From positions 248,001-312,000 of the forward strand of contig VWZF01005933.1 of assembly GCA_013396755.1 (NCBI GenBank): a DNA stretch of 64,000 bases, in the 5' to 3' direction. Positions 12,901 through 24,731 of the stretch are shown piece by piece. The position numbers were made by a program, and so were the translations under genes. The notes below the pieces were generated by a model. That model ran no database searches. It was not told the DNA's origin and saw only the letters and a program-made list of their open reading frames with translations. The DNA is from Sclerurus mexicanus (lineage: Eukaryota; Chordata; Aves; Passeriformes; Furnariidae). Numbering within the stretch: the stretch's first letter is position 1; every line of letters starts with the position of its first letter.

Positions 12901-14491
12901 CATCCACAGAGCAGCATGTGGCACTGGTGTGCAAGCAGTGTGTGACCCCAGCATCTCTAAAAGAGGGCACTAGTTTGCTGTGGAGTGTTTTGGCTTAGTG
13001 CTAGAAGGTTTCTGTGGCAAACTCAGGTGAGGAGGAGGAAGAGTAGTAAGGGAGGGAATAAGGGGCAGCAAAGCAGTTATTAATTTTTAATGCTTTATCT
13101 ACAGAAAAAATTGGGATTGCAGCTCACAAATCTAGGAAAAGGCATGGCTTTAGCCTGAGGGCTCTACCTCTGCACTTGAGATCTCCTGCAAATAATAGGC
13201 ATCTCCAAGCATTTCAAGAAACCTTCAGCATTTGTTTATCAGAAAAAATGTTAGGCTGTCAAAACACAGGAGTAATGTCTGAATGATCATGCCTCAAATT
13301 GCTTTTTATGCCTGTTTCTGAACCAAGGTTTATGTGCTCCAAACAAGTGCTCTCCTCCTCCCTCTTTACCTTGGTCCATTTATCAGCATCTGGTGATCCT
13401 ACTTGCTGCTTGCACACCAGAGAAGGTATCAAATTGGATGGTCCCAATGATATGTGTTTGTGTTTCCTTCTCCGTGGTGTGGCGAGGTGGGACAGCTGCC
13501 TGGGCGGGAAGTTTTCGTGGAAGCCACTGCTGGCTTGGCACAACTGAGCATCAGGGTAGTAATGGAAACCTGCTGACTTGAGTGCCACTGCCTGTCTCCA
13601 GCTGGGATAAGGTCAGCACTGATGATCATACATGAACCACCTCAAGGAGACGGGAAGATGCTTAAAATGAGGTGGTGGGCCTGGCTCAGGGGAGAGGGAA
13701 GCTGTGCTGGAGGAGCTTGGGAGCCAGACAAACTCCTTTGCATGGTAAAACAGTATCGGGATAAGGTGTTTGCAGAACCTAAAATGGGCCCTGGGGACAT
13801 ACAGAGATGAAGCAAATAAAGCATGCAGCTCGCAGTTGTGCCAGGCCAGACCAACATCCAGACCTCCTCCTTTTCTCACTCTCTCTCATTTTGCGGTTTC
13901 CACTGCTCCTTGTCCGTGAATTGTGTCTTTTTCTGGGTGGACTGGGTGGTCCATTAGAACCCAGTTGCATCCTCCTGGCTGTAGCTCTTCTTTTCAAGGC
14001 TGTACCCAGGAAAACCTGTGAAAATACTTATCACAAGGATGCAGATAGCACATGTCTGTGCAGAAAGGAGATATGGGTGAGAAGAAACTCCAAGGTAAGA
14101 CATCAAGAGATTGAGACTGTCAGAAAAAAATAGTAGCATGGAAATTACTATATTAGGTTAAATCCAGTAGCATCTCCAGTCCAGTATTGTATCTGATGTG
14201 AAATGCTCATGGAAACAAATGAAAAGCCCTTTGCAATAGGTAGATGTGGAGTCTTCTGCCAGAGGTGAGTCTTCTCCTCATGTCCATTATTGGCATCAGT
14301 GTAATCACAGCTCAGAATAATCACGGACCATTAATCAGGGAAACATGGGGCTTTTATTTCTTCTGAAACTCTCTTGGTATTTAGTTGTGCATATGAAGAT
14401 TTTGTGATATGAGTCATGAGAGATCTTTCCCACCCTACCATTTCTTCAGGAAAAAAGACCACCCACATTCAGTATTTCCCAGTATTTAATA

Positions 14492-14555
14492 AAATCATAG
14501 ACTCATAGAATCATTTAGCTTAGAAAAGACCTCTGAGATCATAGAGTCCATCCAT
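14492..14555 (-). mobile_element. CR1 LINE, 3' terminal fragment
   Basis: The plus strand begins AAATCATAGACTCATAGAAT and continues with a GAAAAGACCTCTGAGATCAT segment and a GAGTCCATCCA end. This is the reverse complement of the CR1 3' end, where the element finishes in short ATTCTATGA repeats preceded by a GATGATCTC-type block. CR1 copies are usually truncated at the 5' end, and this keeps only about 64 bases. Its orientation is opposite to the larger CR1 copy 2.4 kb downstream. Confidence 0.88.
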
Positions 14556-16877
14556 TTTTTAGGGGTTTTCTATAGATGGAAAAGAATGCTGCATGGGAAG
14601 CCACATTGCTACAGTCTAATGCCCTGTGTCATCCTTTTAATGATCCTTGGGAGCAGTTAGTCCTCACAAGGCACTCGGGCTCTGTGAGGTGACAAACAGT
14701 GGATGCTTCCACCTGAACACTTTCCATCTACCCTGCTGACTCTTAGCTGAGCCATGGATTGAGCTCAAAGTTTCCAGCTTGAGCTGGCTTTGGGATTACT
14801 GCAGGCAAGTGAGTCTGTAGGCACAATCACACTGGTTCTTCCAGATCCTGGGAACAAGAATGTAGGCCTGGCAAGGGCAGCAAAGTGCTTAAGTATGGCT
14901 CAGAGCTTGACCTGTGTGCGTATGGGATTGCAGGCAGGAAATGGAACTAGGGAGCCTGGAGCTGGAAAGATGTTTAGGGTGAGTGAGTGCAAGTGTACTC
15001 TGTGCACAGACGCAGCGAACACACGGGATCTAGGGCAGAGCAATGAAAATTTATTTCCACACTCATTCTCTCTGCTAAGTCCCCTAGGAGCAGACCTTAA
15101 CTCTTGTCTTACTGGCCCATAGCCTTTGAGCAGTGGTAAACCCCTTCTTGCTTTCCTCAGAACACGGTTCATGCCCATTTTGAGCCATGGGGGATTTCAG
15201 TGTATTTCTATACCTATGATCTCGTCCTTTTATATCCAGTCTTTTTCCATCCTTCCTCTGACGGACAGTCCCCACTTTCACATCTGGAAATCCAGCTGCC
15301 TGGAAAATAATCAGCAAATAAGCATTGGAGGAAATATTGGGAAGAAACCCCAATGCGTGTCTAACAATTGGGCTCGCTGCCTGCAGACAGGTGCAGGCTG
15401 CATGTGAACAGCAGCAATTCACTCAGCAGTGCTTTTCAAAGCAAGGAGCTGACGGCACTGGGAAAGCTGAGCAATGTGATGGGTCTGGGGCCAGGGAAGC
15501 ATCATATGTAGATGCCAAGTAGACGGCTGAATTTTAGATGCTGCTAATTTTAGTTCAATATGATTTGCTTCACCGAGCTCTCCTGGTGCTCTGAATGCTG
15601 TCATTCAGGTTAATCATAATTCTTTTCAAGGCTTAAAACTCTCGGATGCCCGAGAATCTGATCTGAGCTTTCTTCTTTTCCCATAAGATGCTATTTTCCT
15701 GTGTGCTCTGACTTTATCATGAACGCATGTTAGACCCGTAGCAGTAATCATCAACCAGCTGTTCTATATTCCCTCCTCCTCATGATGTTCTTTAACCTAT
15801 TTTACATGTAAAACATTTTATAATATGCAGCCAAGCGTTTAAGCATTCAATTCCCTTCCTTCACCCTCCCCTGCTGTTTCTGCAGTTGGTTGCAGATCAC
15901 TGCCTAGAAGAGAGCAGAGAGAGAGGGTAGCAAGGTGAGTTTTTTTCCTGTGAGAATAACCTCTTTCAAGTAATTCTTTTTCCAAGGTGACCGGTGTGCA
16001 CTGATACCCTATCTCAGTGGAAAGCATGGCAATTTCTGACAGTGCAGTCATCTGACCCTACCCTTAAACAAAGCTGGACTCTGGTCCCCAGGCAGGACTG
16101 CTGCAGAGAGCCAGGGACAGGTACAAGTCCACAGATCCTCTGTCTTCTTTAAATGCTGTAACTTTTCCCTGTGTTACTCTGCTGGGCTCAGCTTCCTGAG
16201 CATTTGCAGTGTGGGGAGAGGGTATGCATGAAAATTGCTCGGGTGTGAAAATGAGAAAATGGTGAAGACCTGATTTGAAAATAGACCCAGGCTAATAGAG
16301 TTTCATTTAATCACCAGGTTGCCATTCAAGATCCAGTTTGTGTAGGTTATGATGAAATGTAGTTTCCACCACACAAGTACTCAGTGCTTTGCTTAATGAA
16401 AATTGGCACCATGCAGCAATTTCTAAACAGACGCAACTGCAGCTGCCATGGGAGGGCTGAGACCATCTGTTCGTCCGAGCAGCTGCTGGCCCCTTCCTGT
16501 GGCCCTCCTCATCCCCGGCCCCCCTGCACACATCTGGAAGCATCCACGAACATGGGGCAGGTGTGTGGTGGGGTTCATCACACTGCAGTGGTAGGAGGCA
16601 GAACTGGTGCAGGGAACTCCGGGCAGGGGTTGCATGATTGTCATGTATTCCTGGGATCTCTTACTTAAGAATCACGTGTTTTAAGTAGGAGTTGATGTAA
16701 AACACCAGCAGAGTATAGGAAATCCGTGTCATTGCCAGTCTTCTCTCCTTGTTCTGTGTCCATTCAAAGCTGACTACTTTGCTTTGTGTTTCTGTATTCA
16801 GTCTATCAGGCTCCACGAGCTTTCTTTGATACAGATTTACATCAAAGCCATGCCTAGAGAAGGCCATGTCATATTCC
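14556..16877. other. Unique noncoding DNA between two CR1 copies
   Basis: Open frames reach only 112 codons (15084-15422, minus). A short GC-richer patch at about 16440-16560 lies inside overlapping frames on both strands but does not have CpG-island density. The part from 15540 to 15840 is AT-leaning and is listed separately as a possible conserved element. Confidence 0.55.
15540..15840. promoter_or_regulatory. Possible conserved noncoding element
   Basis: The sequence is repeat-free, with words such as AGGTTAATCATAATTC, GCAGTAATCATCAACC and TTTATAATATGCAGCC. It also has several CpGs in an otherwise AT-leaning context (CTCGGATGCCCGAG forms a short near-palindrome). Homeodomain-like ATTA words are frequent. 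The call rests on texture only. Confidence 0.18.
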
Positions 16878-16916
16878 TTTTTTTGTTTTGTTTTGTTTTG
16901 GTTTTGGTTTTTTTTT
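16878..16916 (+). repeat. T/G-rich simple repeat (TTTTG)n, 5' of the CR1 copy
   Basis: The tract reads as repeated TTTTG units (TTTTGTTTTGTTTTG), then GGTTTTGG and a T run ending in CTAG. It lies about 40 bases upstream of the recognisable start of the CR1 copy. It may be an old A-rich tail of a minus-strand retroposon or a slipped microsatellite; I cannot decide. Confidence 0.75.
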
Positions 16917-16957
16917 CTAGCAGTACTTGCTCAGCATATTGTAACCAGCATGTTGGC

Positions 16958-17448
16958 AGGAGTGCTGGACTCCTCAGGACAGGAAAGACATGGACCTGTT
17001 GAAGAAAATCCAGAAGAAGGTCACAGAAATGGTCAGGGGGCTGGAATGCATCTCGTATGAGGACAGGCTGACAGAGTCTGCAGAAGAGAAGGATCCGGGC
17101 AGACATTATTGCAGCCTTCCAGTACCTGAAGGGGGCTTATAAGAAAGATGGGGATAAAGTTTTTTAGTAGGGCCTGATGCAATAGGACAAGGGCTGATGT
17201 TTCTAATCTAAAAGAAGATAGATTCAGACTAGCTATAAGGAAGAAGTTTTTTACAAATGAGGGTGGTAAAACCCTGGCACAGGTCGCCCACAGAGGTGGT
17301 AGATGCCCTCTCCCTGGAAACATGCAAGGTGAGGTTGGATGAGGCTGTGAACAATCTGATCTGTTTGAAGATGTCCCTACTCATTGCAGTGAGATTGGAC
17401 TAGATGACCTTTAAAGGTTCATTCCAACGCAAACCATTCTGTGATCCT
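16958..17448 (+). mobile_element. CR1 LINE, truncated copy (end of ORF2 and 3' UTR)
   Basis: About 490 bases follow the well-known end of avian CR1 in order. They include GACATGGACCTGTTG, then AGGACAGGCTGA, then TTGCAGCCTTCCAGTACCTG followed by AAGGGGGCTTATAAGAAAGA, then TAAGGAAGAAGTTTTTTACA, GCCCACAGAGGTGGTAGATG, GAGGTTGGATGAGGCTGTGA and GATTGGACTAGATGACCTTT, with the terminus AACCATTCTGTGATCC. The 5' end is lost, as is normal for incomplete reverse transcription. A short deletion follows GACAGAGTCTGCAGAAG, where the consensus has a longer GGTTGTTCAGCCTGG-like segment. Stops interrupt the reverse-transcriptase frame and no intact ORF remains, so the copy is dead. The subfamily needs alignment to a repeat library. 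Confidence 0.96.
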
Positions 17449-20400
17449 TGGGACCGGATTACAAGAAAGGCAGGGGAAAGATGATGGTGTTTATGCCATA
17501 CCTTCCACTGCCCTGGTGTGCTCACCTTGCTCCTGGCCTAGTCTCTGCTGCAGAATCAATGCAAGATTCATTGTGCATTAACATCCAAGTTTGAAGTAAA
17601 ATTCTGTGGAATAATTTTCATGCAAATATGAGTTCTAGACATTAAACTCTAGCAACTATTAATTTCAAGACAGGCTTATTTATTAAAAAAAATAGGTCCT
17701 GTGGTAGACTTCTCCCTTTGGTTACGAGTCTCCACACAATGCAAAATTATCTTTCAACCTGGGCAGAATCACTGCTTGTGTCAACTGGGTTGCTGCCCAC
17801 ATGGGGGTAGAGAGAGAGGAAGGTGGGGAACCACCATGCAGTGCAGCAAATAAAGGTTTCATGCTATGCCTTTGTTAATGGTGTGTTTCTGGGAGCTGGT
17901 CCAGGGCCATTTCATAGCATCAGTATAATTTTTCTGTTTTTTCTTGGGTTGCATTTTGATCCATGAGGCTTTATCTTTGGAAACAACCATTTCCCAGAGC
18001 AGTGTCCCTATCCTTATGATGAAGGGCTCTGCAGCACATCCTTTGGTTCTCTAAAACATGGCAGTCTTCACAGACCTGAAGCATTTCCTAGCTGATTGAT
18101 GGCAACTCATTTAGTGCAACGTGTAGGTGTAAAACTATGAATATATCAAGCTGCGGAACAATATATTTTTTCCTCTCAGGTGGTTTTATCATGCATTGTT
18201 CTTGCCTAAAATGAGGGAGCAATTGTATTTTATCACCTGTTTGCAAAAACTCATTATCAGAGGCTAAAAAATTTACAGGCAGAATACCTGAAATCTGATG
18301 TCTTGAAGCACAATGCTTTTATTGTTTTGCTCTACAGCCCTGACAGAGGCACGGTGAAAGAAGAGTCCTCTCTGGCCAGGCAAAGTTATCATACCATCAA
18401 AGTATGGACAGAAAATAAATCAGTGTGAACTGCAAGTGGGTCAGCATCTCCAGAGCACCTGCCTGTGTGCATCCTGCCAGCATTGCTGCACATGAGGCTG
18501 ATTACCACTCTGTAATCAAAGGATCATAGAAGGAGATGGTCAGAGACAGGCTGCCTGATCCAGGGATGACGGCAGCAGAAAATTGGAAAAGATACCGGGG
18601 GAGATGTGAGTGTACATGCAGGGGAGATGTGGCTTTAGTGCTAATCTGATGTAGGGGTGAGTCCTTAAAATTGCAATATGCATGCATAGTTAACAGCCTG
18701 ATTTATATTAAACACATATTTAATTGTTAGCTACAAGGTGACTGTGAAGGGTTCTGCACATCTCAGGATGTTGCACTTTCTTACCAGGGTTTAGGAAATG
18801 GAAATAGGCAAACAACACAATGTGTAGTTTTTAAGCAGCCATCACCAGAAATTACCCTCCCAACAGATTAGGCTTCAACGCTGCGCTCGGGTTATATTTT
18901 CAAGCAGATTCCCTGTTAAATACACACCAGTCTTATGCACAGAGGCTCAGTTCCAGCTCCTGTGGCCACTTTGCTGAGCGTTTGCATTTCCTTTGCTCTC
19001 TGTGACCGTAACCATAGAACCTACTGCAACACTTGTAAAAATATAATCTTTGGCATTTTGTACATTTTCTCCACCCTTATGCATGTGCATTTTTGAAGAA
19101 GCAAACAGAAAATCCACGTAAGTCCGGTGTCCATAGCCAGGAAAAGCTATGACTGGAGAGAATAAAAAAAAGTAATATTTATAGAGAGGAAAGGCATGAA
19201 TTTGGGGAGTTACAGGTCCTCCTCCAGGAATCAGTGCTGCACTCTGCCAAGCTGTATTATGCCATCCTGGCAGTATAGAAAGGCTGCATAGAAAGCCAGA
19301 AACAATTTAGGGGTTCATGCCCAACATCAGGGTGCTCAAAACAGCACCAAAGCGGGGTTTCAACACTGCACAGGGCTTGTACTGGCCATTACAGAAGAGA
19401 TGAGTTTTAATGGAAAGGAACACGAATAGCTACTATGAATGGCCCCAGGCTAAATGGCTCACCCAGGCTATTTTGGCAAATACTCAGGAATGAAAAATAT
19501 ATTCACCCATCAGAGTTGGCTCAGCAAAAAGGCTCGATTAATGATAATGGTTTCAGTGAATAATTCGGCTGGATCTACCGGACTGAGAATGAGTAGTAGG
19601 GGCAGAGAAAATAAGAAAAATCAGATGGGTTACTTGAGTGCTGGATGGTAGGGAAAGAAAATGAAGGAGGCATGTAATGGAGAAAAAAACCCTATCCAAC
19701 AGCTGGGGCACTCAGCTGGGATGCAAGACACAGATCTGCCACATTCCTGCCTGGAGCCGGGCAGAGCAGTGCTCAAACTGTGAAGCTGCTCTGATGTTTT
19801 TCCAGGCGAAACCATGAGAAGGAGAACAAGTGAGACTAGTCAGCCAAGACCAGGTGCAGGCAAGGGCCTAAGGAAACTTTTCTAGACATGGATGCATTTC
19901 CATGGGAAGTCTCACTTTCTCTGAGTCAGACTTTTCAAAGGTCAGGCTATTTTGTCAAAAGGCCCTTGCCCAGCAGTTCAACTCCATCACTTTCACATTT
20001 CATCAAGTCTCTATGTATGGTTACCCTTATGCCATCCAAATGGGCACAGCCTCAGCTGCACTTTATCCAAATGTTTCCACATCTATTTCCCCTTTCTTCC
20101 CCTTCCCAGCCTCTCTGTCCCTTCTGGCCATGAGCTCTCCCCTGCCCAGCCCCAGGAGGGCTGCTGAGATCCAGTGGGTTTTGCTAGGGAGTGGTGATCT
20201 GCTCACACAGAGAATGTTGAAGGATTTAGGGCTGAGCTTGTTAGCACAGTCCTGGGAGTGAGAATAAGAAGGCAAAGCTGTCACTGTCTTCCTAAAATTG
20301 CTCCTTGGAGCAGATTTAGCATTGTCAGAACATCCCTTCTCACTCCATCCTTCTCTCCACACTGTGGGGCTAGTTCCTGCACCAGTCTTGAAAAGTCTTC

Positions 20401-21340
20401 CTTTCAGCTTCATCTTTTACTGCCTCACAAGGAGCTTTTAAGTTCATTTTGGTTGATCAGACCCTGGTGCTGCTCGTTCTGGAGGTCTAAAGCGTAAGGG
20501 ACTCACAAAAATACATGCAGGTCATCGCCCATGGTTTCTGCTCTTTCTTCTGGCATCACATTTTGGGGATCCCCATGTCATGTGTCTGTTTAAAAGGTTT
20601 TCTAGCTGAGGAAGTACAGCTTCCTTTTGCTTACAGACACCTTCCTAGTGGGGTCTGCTAGCTAATTGGGATAGCTAATGAGGCTGGCATAATGGATTTA
20701 TGGGTGACCAGGTTACTGGTAAAGTTACTTCAACCACAGATCCTAGCCTTGTGTGGAGTATGGGAGCTCGGCACTTCACCATGGGATACCACAAGTTTTA
20801 AAGATGAAGAGGGCAAACCATGGTCATTCCCACCAGAGAAAAAGGAATAGGAATGGGAAGAGGGAGCAAGCCCCTCCTTTCCATGCACTGCCTGCAAGTC
20901 CTGTATCCACTGGTGCCCTCGGCCAGGATGTGTGCCCTGGATGGGTTGGGTTGGGGTGCACTGCCTCTTTTCTCTGAAATGTGAAGGGAGGAATTGATCC
21001 TGCTCAAACTGACCTTTGAAGGTTTGCCCCCAAACTCCTGTACCAGGGATTTGGCAAGGATGGTTTGATTTTTCTCCAGTGGCACCCAGGAGAGGCAGTT
21101 CAGAGCTCTGGAGAGTGTATGGATGCCAGTTGTTCTCCATTGCTTCTTGCTGGGGATGCAGTATGGTGGGGACAGGGACACAGTGAGATGGGGTCCACAT
21201 CTAGAACACGTGGTGGGACTGTTGGAAAGGGCTGAAACCTGCAGGACTTGAGGCTGAGAGGTCCTGGCACAGGGACAGCCAGTGCACAGAGCAATGCCTA
21301 TGTGCAGCTTAAGGGAACTGTGAATGAACTCTTGCAAAAA
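17449..21340. other. Unique noncoding DNA, no gene recognised
   Basis: The longest frame is 197 codons on the minus strand (20798-21391). It runs into the AAT microsatellite at its start and is overlapped on the same strand by a 156-codon frame in another phase. Neither translation resembles a known protein. The 18.5-19.9 kb part has only frames under 70 codons. A pyrimidine-rich patch lies at about 20083-20128. Confidence 0.6.
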
Positions 21341-21373
21341 CAATAATAATAATAAATAAGAATAAAAAAAATA
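21341..21373 (+). repeat. (AAT)n microsatellite, imperfect
   Basis: The run reads CAATAATAATAATAAATAAG followed by AATAAAAAAAAT. It lies at the N-terminal end of the 197-codon minus-strand frame and explains the Tyr/Leu/Phe-rich start of that translation. Confidence 0.85.
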
Positions 21374-22089
21374 GCAAGGCCTGTATTTCACATTTCTCTC
21401 TGCCCTTCCAGCAACCCTTCCTTGAAAAGTTTATGTCTACATTGCAAGAAGCAGTTGCATTTTGAAGCAGCCAAGTCCTCTCCCTGATGTTTTCTATAGC
21501 TGGGCTGGCCTTTGCATAGCCTCAGCAGTCAGGAGCCCTCCACAGACAGAGCTGTGTTTGTCTCCGAGGCATGTTGGACTTGGCAGGTATCGTATGTCTA
21601 ATTCCAACTTAAACTACCACCTTTCTGAAGGAAAAGACTGCAGTACACAACGGCAGCCACCACAAGGAAAATCTGCCAGCCTGGCTGGGAAACCCAAGCA
21701 GGGCAATTAACAGCAGTTTCTCCATCTTTCCATGCAAATTTGCTCCACAGTCTCACAGACACTGAACTAGCTGCCTTTTCTTCCCAAGGCTAAACCAGGG
21801 CAACCTGATTGCCATCAACGTGAATAGACTAATATGTGCTAAACCAGGCAGAAATATAGCCTTAAAAAAACACAGATCAGACTCACCCCCCGCCTCACAA
21901 AAACCCATCTGTGGTGTGTATGGATCTGAGGTCAAGCTGCTGTGCTCCTCATTAGCCTAATCCATTCCTGTGGGCTCACCACTTCCCATGAACTGCAGCA
22001 AAGTCAATACCTGATGGTGTGTTTCTTCGCAGCCTGACCTAGGTGATTTTTCCCCTCCTTGTCTGGGAGGAAGCACAACCTGGTTGCGG

Positions 22090-22110
22090 ATGGGGATGGG
22101 TCATCCCCAT
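22090..22110. repeat. Short hairpin, 9-bp perfect stem
   Basis: ATGGGGATG (22090-22098) and CATCCCCAT (22102-22110) are exact reverse complements around a GGT loop. The right arm overlaps a second palindrome, CCCCATGGGG (22105-22114). There is no T-run after it and no promoter around it, so it is not offered as a terminator or microRNA. Confidence 0.7.
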
Positions 22111-23477
22111 GGGGACGATGGCGTGTCTCCATAGGTGGCAGGTTCTGTCCCGGAGGGTCTTGGTTTGCTTTCTGGTGGGAAAGGTGAAAGCTGGTCATCC
22201 TGTACAGGGAATAAACATCTCTCCTTGGACGGGCAGCTTTCAGGAGGACCAACCCTGATCAGATATCTCTGTGGGGCACACAACGTCTGGTGGCAGAGAG
22301 GAAGGTGACATGGAGTGTTTCTGAGCACTGAAGCCTACGTGCACACCACTGTGGAGTGTGATTGTTCTCCATCGCTGTTCCCACCTTCTCATTAAGCTTG
22401 CCATCAATAATACAGTTTCTTGTGCAGCTGAGAGAGAAAAGGGCGGTCGCGTGGGAGCTGACTCACTCTGACTCACATCTCCTGGGAACACAGGGTCATG
22501 TGGGTTAATCTCAGCCTACTGCATGCTTGGAGACCCCCCGGGAGAGCAAAGGCATCCCCTCTCTGCTCTCTGCCTGAGTGTCTTAATGTGACCTGCAAAG
22601 GCAGCTTGGCTAAACCAGGCTGCAAAGGCAACTTGCTCTGGAGAAAGGAAAAGCCTGAGGACTAGGTTGAAGCAATGGGTGAGGGAGCCTGGTCTGTGAC
22701 ACCAATTTTCCTGGTCCTCCTCCAGCAGTTCCCCCACTGGAGTGCCTGAAGCATCACTGAGGTGGGAGTGCTCTGGATGTTCTGGGTCAGGCAGACTGAC
22801 TCGGGAAGTCAGGTCTGCCTGGGTAGTTCAGGACAGCATGTGGACGAGAGAAATGCAGCTGAGCTCACTGTGCTGGGTTTTTTTTACTTTTTTGAACTTG
22901 CCCTTTTGGGAACAGCAGAGAGACACAGGGCAGAACAAGCTCCCAGGGAACAAAGTTTAATTTCTTAGACTTTACCATTTAATGGTGTGAATCCGGAGGT
23001 TGATCTCTGCTCAGACAGAGCATAAATTTATTATACTCAATTTCTTAGGAAAGGAGAGTTTGGGTAAAGAGAGAGCCCAGAAGAGCCTGTGTGGCTGCTG
23101 GACAATTAAGTGTATTGTAGTGCTGCTGTATGGCCAGACTCTGGGCTTGGACAGGGCACAGCCTGGGCTGGGGGCAGCAGTCAGAGAAAGTCAGTGTTGA
23201 TCTTTCTGTGACTCCTGAGATAATACTTCAGCTTGCAGGGATCTTCACGTTCATTTTTCTCTTTATTTTTGTTTCTCTCCCAGAAGAAAAGGATTGATTG
23301 AGCAGAAATGTAAAAGATCAAACCCAACCTGACTTACCATCTTTCTGGCAGGTGCCATGATGCAGAGTCTATCAAGTGGGCAGAGTAGGGATTAGGGAAG
23401 AACCAGGGAGGAAAAAGGAGTGCTTTCTGAAATGCTTGTTTCCAGGCAGTCTCGACCCAAATTCAAGTTTTCTAGTT

Positions 23478-23499
23478 AAAAAAAACCCCAACCAAACCC
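23478..23499 (+). repeat. A/C-rich low-complexity run
   Basis: An A run followed by CCCCAACCAAACCC. It is the strand complement of the T/G tracts seen at 16.9 and 46.8 kb and may share their origin. Confidence 0.6.
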
Positions 23500-23670
23500 T
23501 GGCAGTCTGCCTGAGCATGTTTTTTACAGAAACTGCTAAGTTTTTGAACAGGACAGCAACTGTGATGGGGCAATAAACAAAATGTTAAAGTAAATGAGAA
23601 TGATTGAGACTGTGGTTGTACACTGATGATGTTTTCCAGATCCAGTTACATTTTCCTGTTAGTGGCATGA

Positions 23671-23762
23671 TCCTCCCTCACCCTCTCCCTCTCTTTTTTT
23701 TTTTTGCCTGACCACTTCCTATTTTCTATTTGCCCTCTTTCCAATCTATTCCTTCCACCACT
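23671..23762 (+). repeat. Polypyrimidine tract with T run
   Basis: C/T-rich sequence with CCTCACCCTCTCCCTCTC and then a run of more than a dozen T at about 23693-23705, continuing C/T-rich to 23762. It is a low-complexity tract of the type that can adopt triplex (H-DNA) structure if long and mirror-symmetric. Mirror symmetry is poor here. Confidence 0.6.
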
Positions 23763-24689
23763 GCTTTGAACCTTCATCCATCCCAACTTTTCATGATGCC
23801 TAAATGTCTTTGCAGTTCATCCAGTGCAAATACTGGTTTTCAAAGCCTCCAAGAGGTTTTCATGCCCTTCTCTGAGGCTGTGTTTTTTCCCCTCAGTTCA
23901 CCCTGCAGACAGAAGACCACCACTATCCCAAAGCATGACAAGATTCAGTAGACTATGTCCAGTTTAGGTTTATCAGTGCTCAGATGCCACCCCTGGCACT
24001 GCAGTCACTGTAAGTCAGAGCTCAAGGAGGGCTGCAACCTGTTAGCAAAGTGAGCCAACACCTTGACAGACAGGTTAAGGTGATTGCAGCCTACCAGAGC
24101 ACTGATGCTCTCAGCATCCTTCTCAAAAGATTACCAGGCTGCACCTCTACACTGATATGGAGGCACATGACAGATTTACCTGCTGGTCCTCTCCCTATTT
24201 ATTGAGACTTTGGGTATTGCTTTCCATTACCCCACCCCACAGAAATCAGGCAGCAGTGCTGAGTCTAGGGCAAGGAGGGACAATGAGCCCACGAGGCAGA
24301 GCAGTAGCACAGCAGTGGTAACAGCTCTCCAGTGACAGGGGTGAAGCCTCTGTCTCCCTCATCTCATCAGGATGCCTTGTATGGTCCCCAGAAGAAATGT
24401 TGCTCACACCAGCCTTTGTGCATTGTTGCTTTGGATGCACACCAAGACCCTGTTATCAAGGTCCCCTCTTCTGGATGGCAGTGAGGGCACAAAATGCACA
24501 AAATTAAAAATCTGGTGGCAGCTGATATCTCATTAGGGACAAACCCGCAAAACCAACACATTCGCTGAAGTAATTGGATGTATTAATTATATAGAGTGTG
24601 GCTTGTCCTCTGTCTCATCCCTGTCTCAGTATCCGTTTTATTCTGTTTCCCTGCACTTTGTGCTACAGTTGAAAATCATGTGCACTCTT

Positions 24690-24731
24690 TATTATTATTA
24701 TTATTATTACTATTACTATTATTATTATTAA
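24690..24731 (+). repeat. (ATT)n microsatellite
   Basis: About 14 trinucleotide units with two ACT interruptions (ATTACTATTACTATT in the middle). It is responsible for the poly-Leu run in the plus-strand frame 24596-24868 and the poly-Ile run in the minus-strand frame 24663-24914, both of which are therefore spurious. Confidence 0.95.

Larger units (their letters stand above)
6956..14491. other. Unique noncoding DNA, no gene recognised
   Basis: This is the first long repeat-free stretch. The longest open frames are 194 codons (12389-12973, plus) and 135 codons (12591-12998, plus). They overlap each other and a 100-codon minus-strand frame across a pyrimidine-rich segment, and their Cys/Leu/Ser-rich translations match nothing I know. 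A T-rich run with G interruptions lies at 11686-11711. AT-rich sequence near 10400-10560 has A and T runs but no element boundaries. Confidence 0.6.
21374..24689. other. Unique noncoding DNA, no gene recognised
   Basis: All open frames are under 84 codons, the poorest coding potential of the larger gaps. A perfect 9-bp hairpin is at 22090-22110. A polypyrimidine tract lies at 23671-23762 and an A/C-rich run at 23478-23499. Nothing else stands out. Confidence 0.6.

Noticed and set aside
12841..12960. Polypyrimidine tract plus CAG considered as a splice acceptor
   Set aside because: The downstream sequence has no recognisable exon or donor at a sensible distance.
12389..12973. 194-codon plus-strand open frame
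   Set aside because: It overlaps a 135-codon frame in another phase and passes through a polypyrimidine tract. The composition is Cys/Ser/Leu-rich without domain structure.
20798..21391. 197-codon minus-strand open frame
   Set aside because: Its start is encoded by the AAT microsatellite and a second long frame in another phase overlaps it on the same strand. No family recognised.
22090..22114. Hairpin considered as a microRNA precursor or terminator
   Set aside because: A 9-bp stem with a 3-base loop is too short for a microRNA precursor, and there is no following T run.
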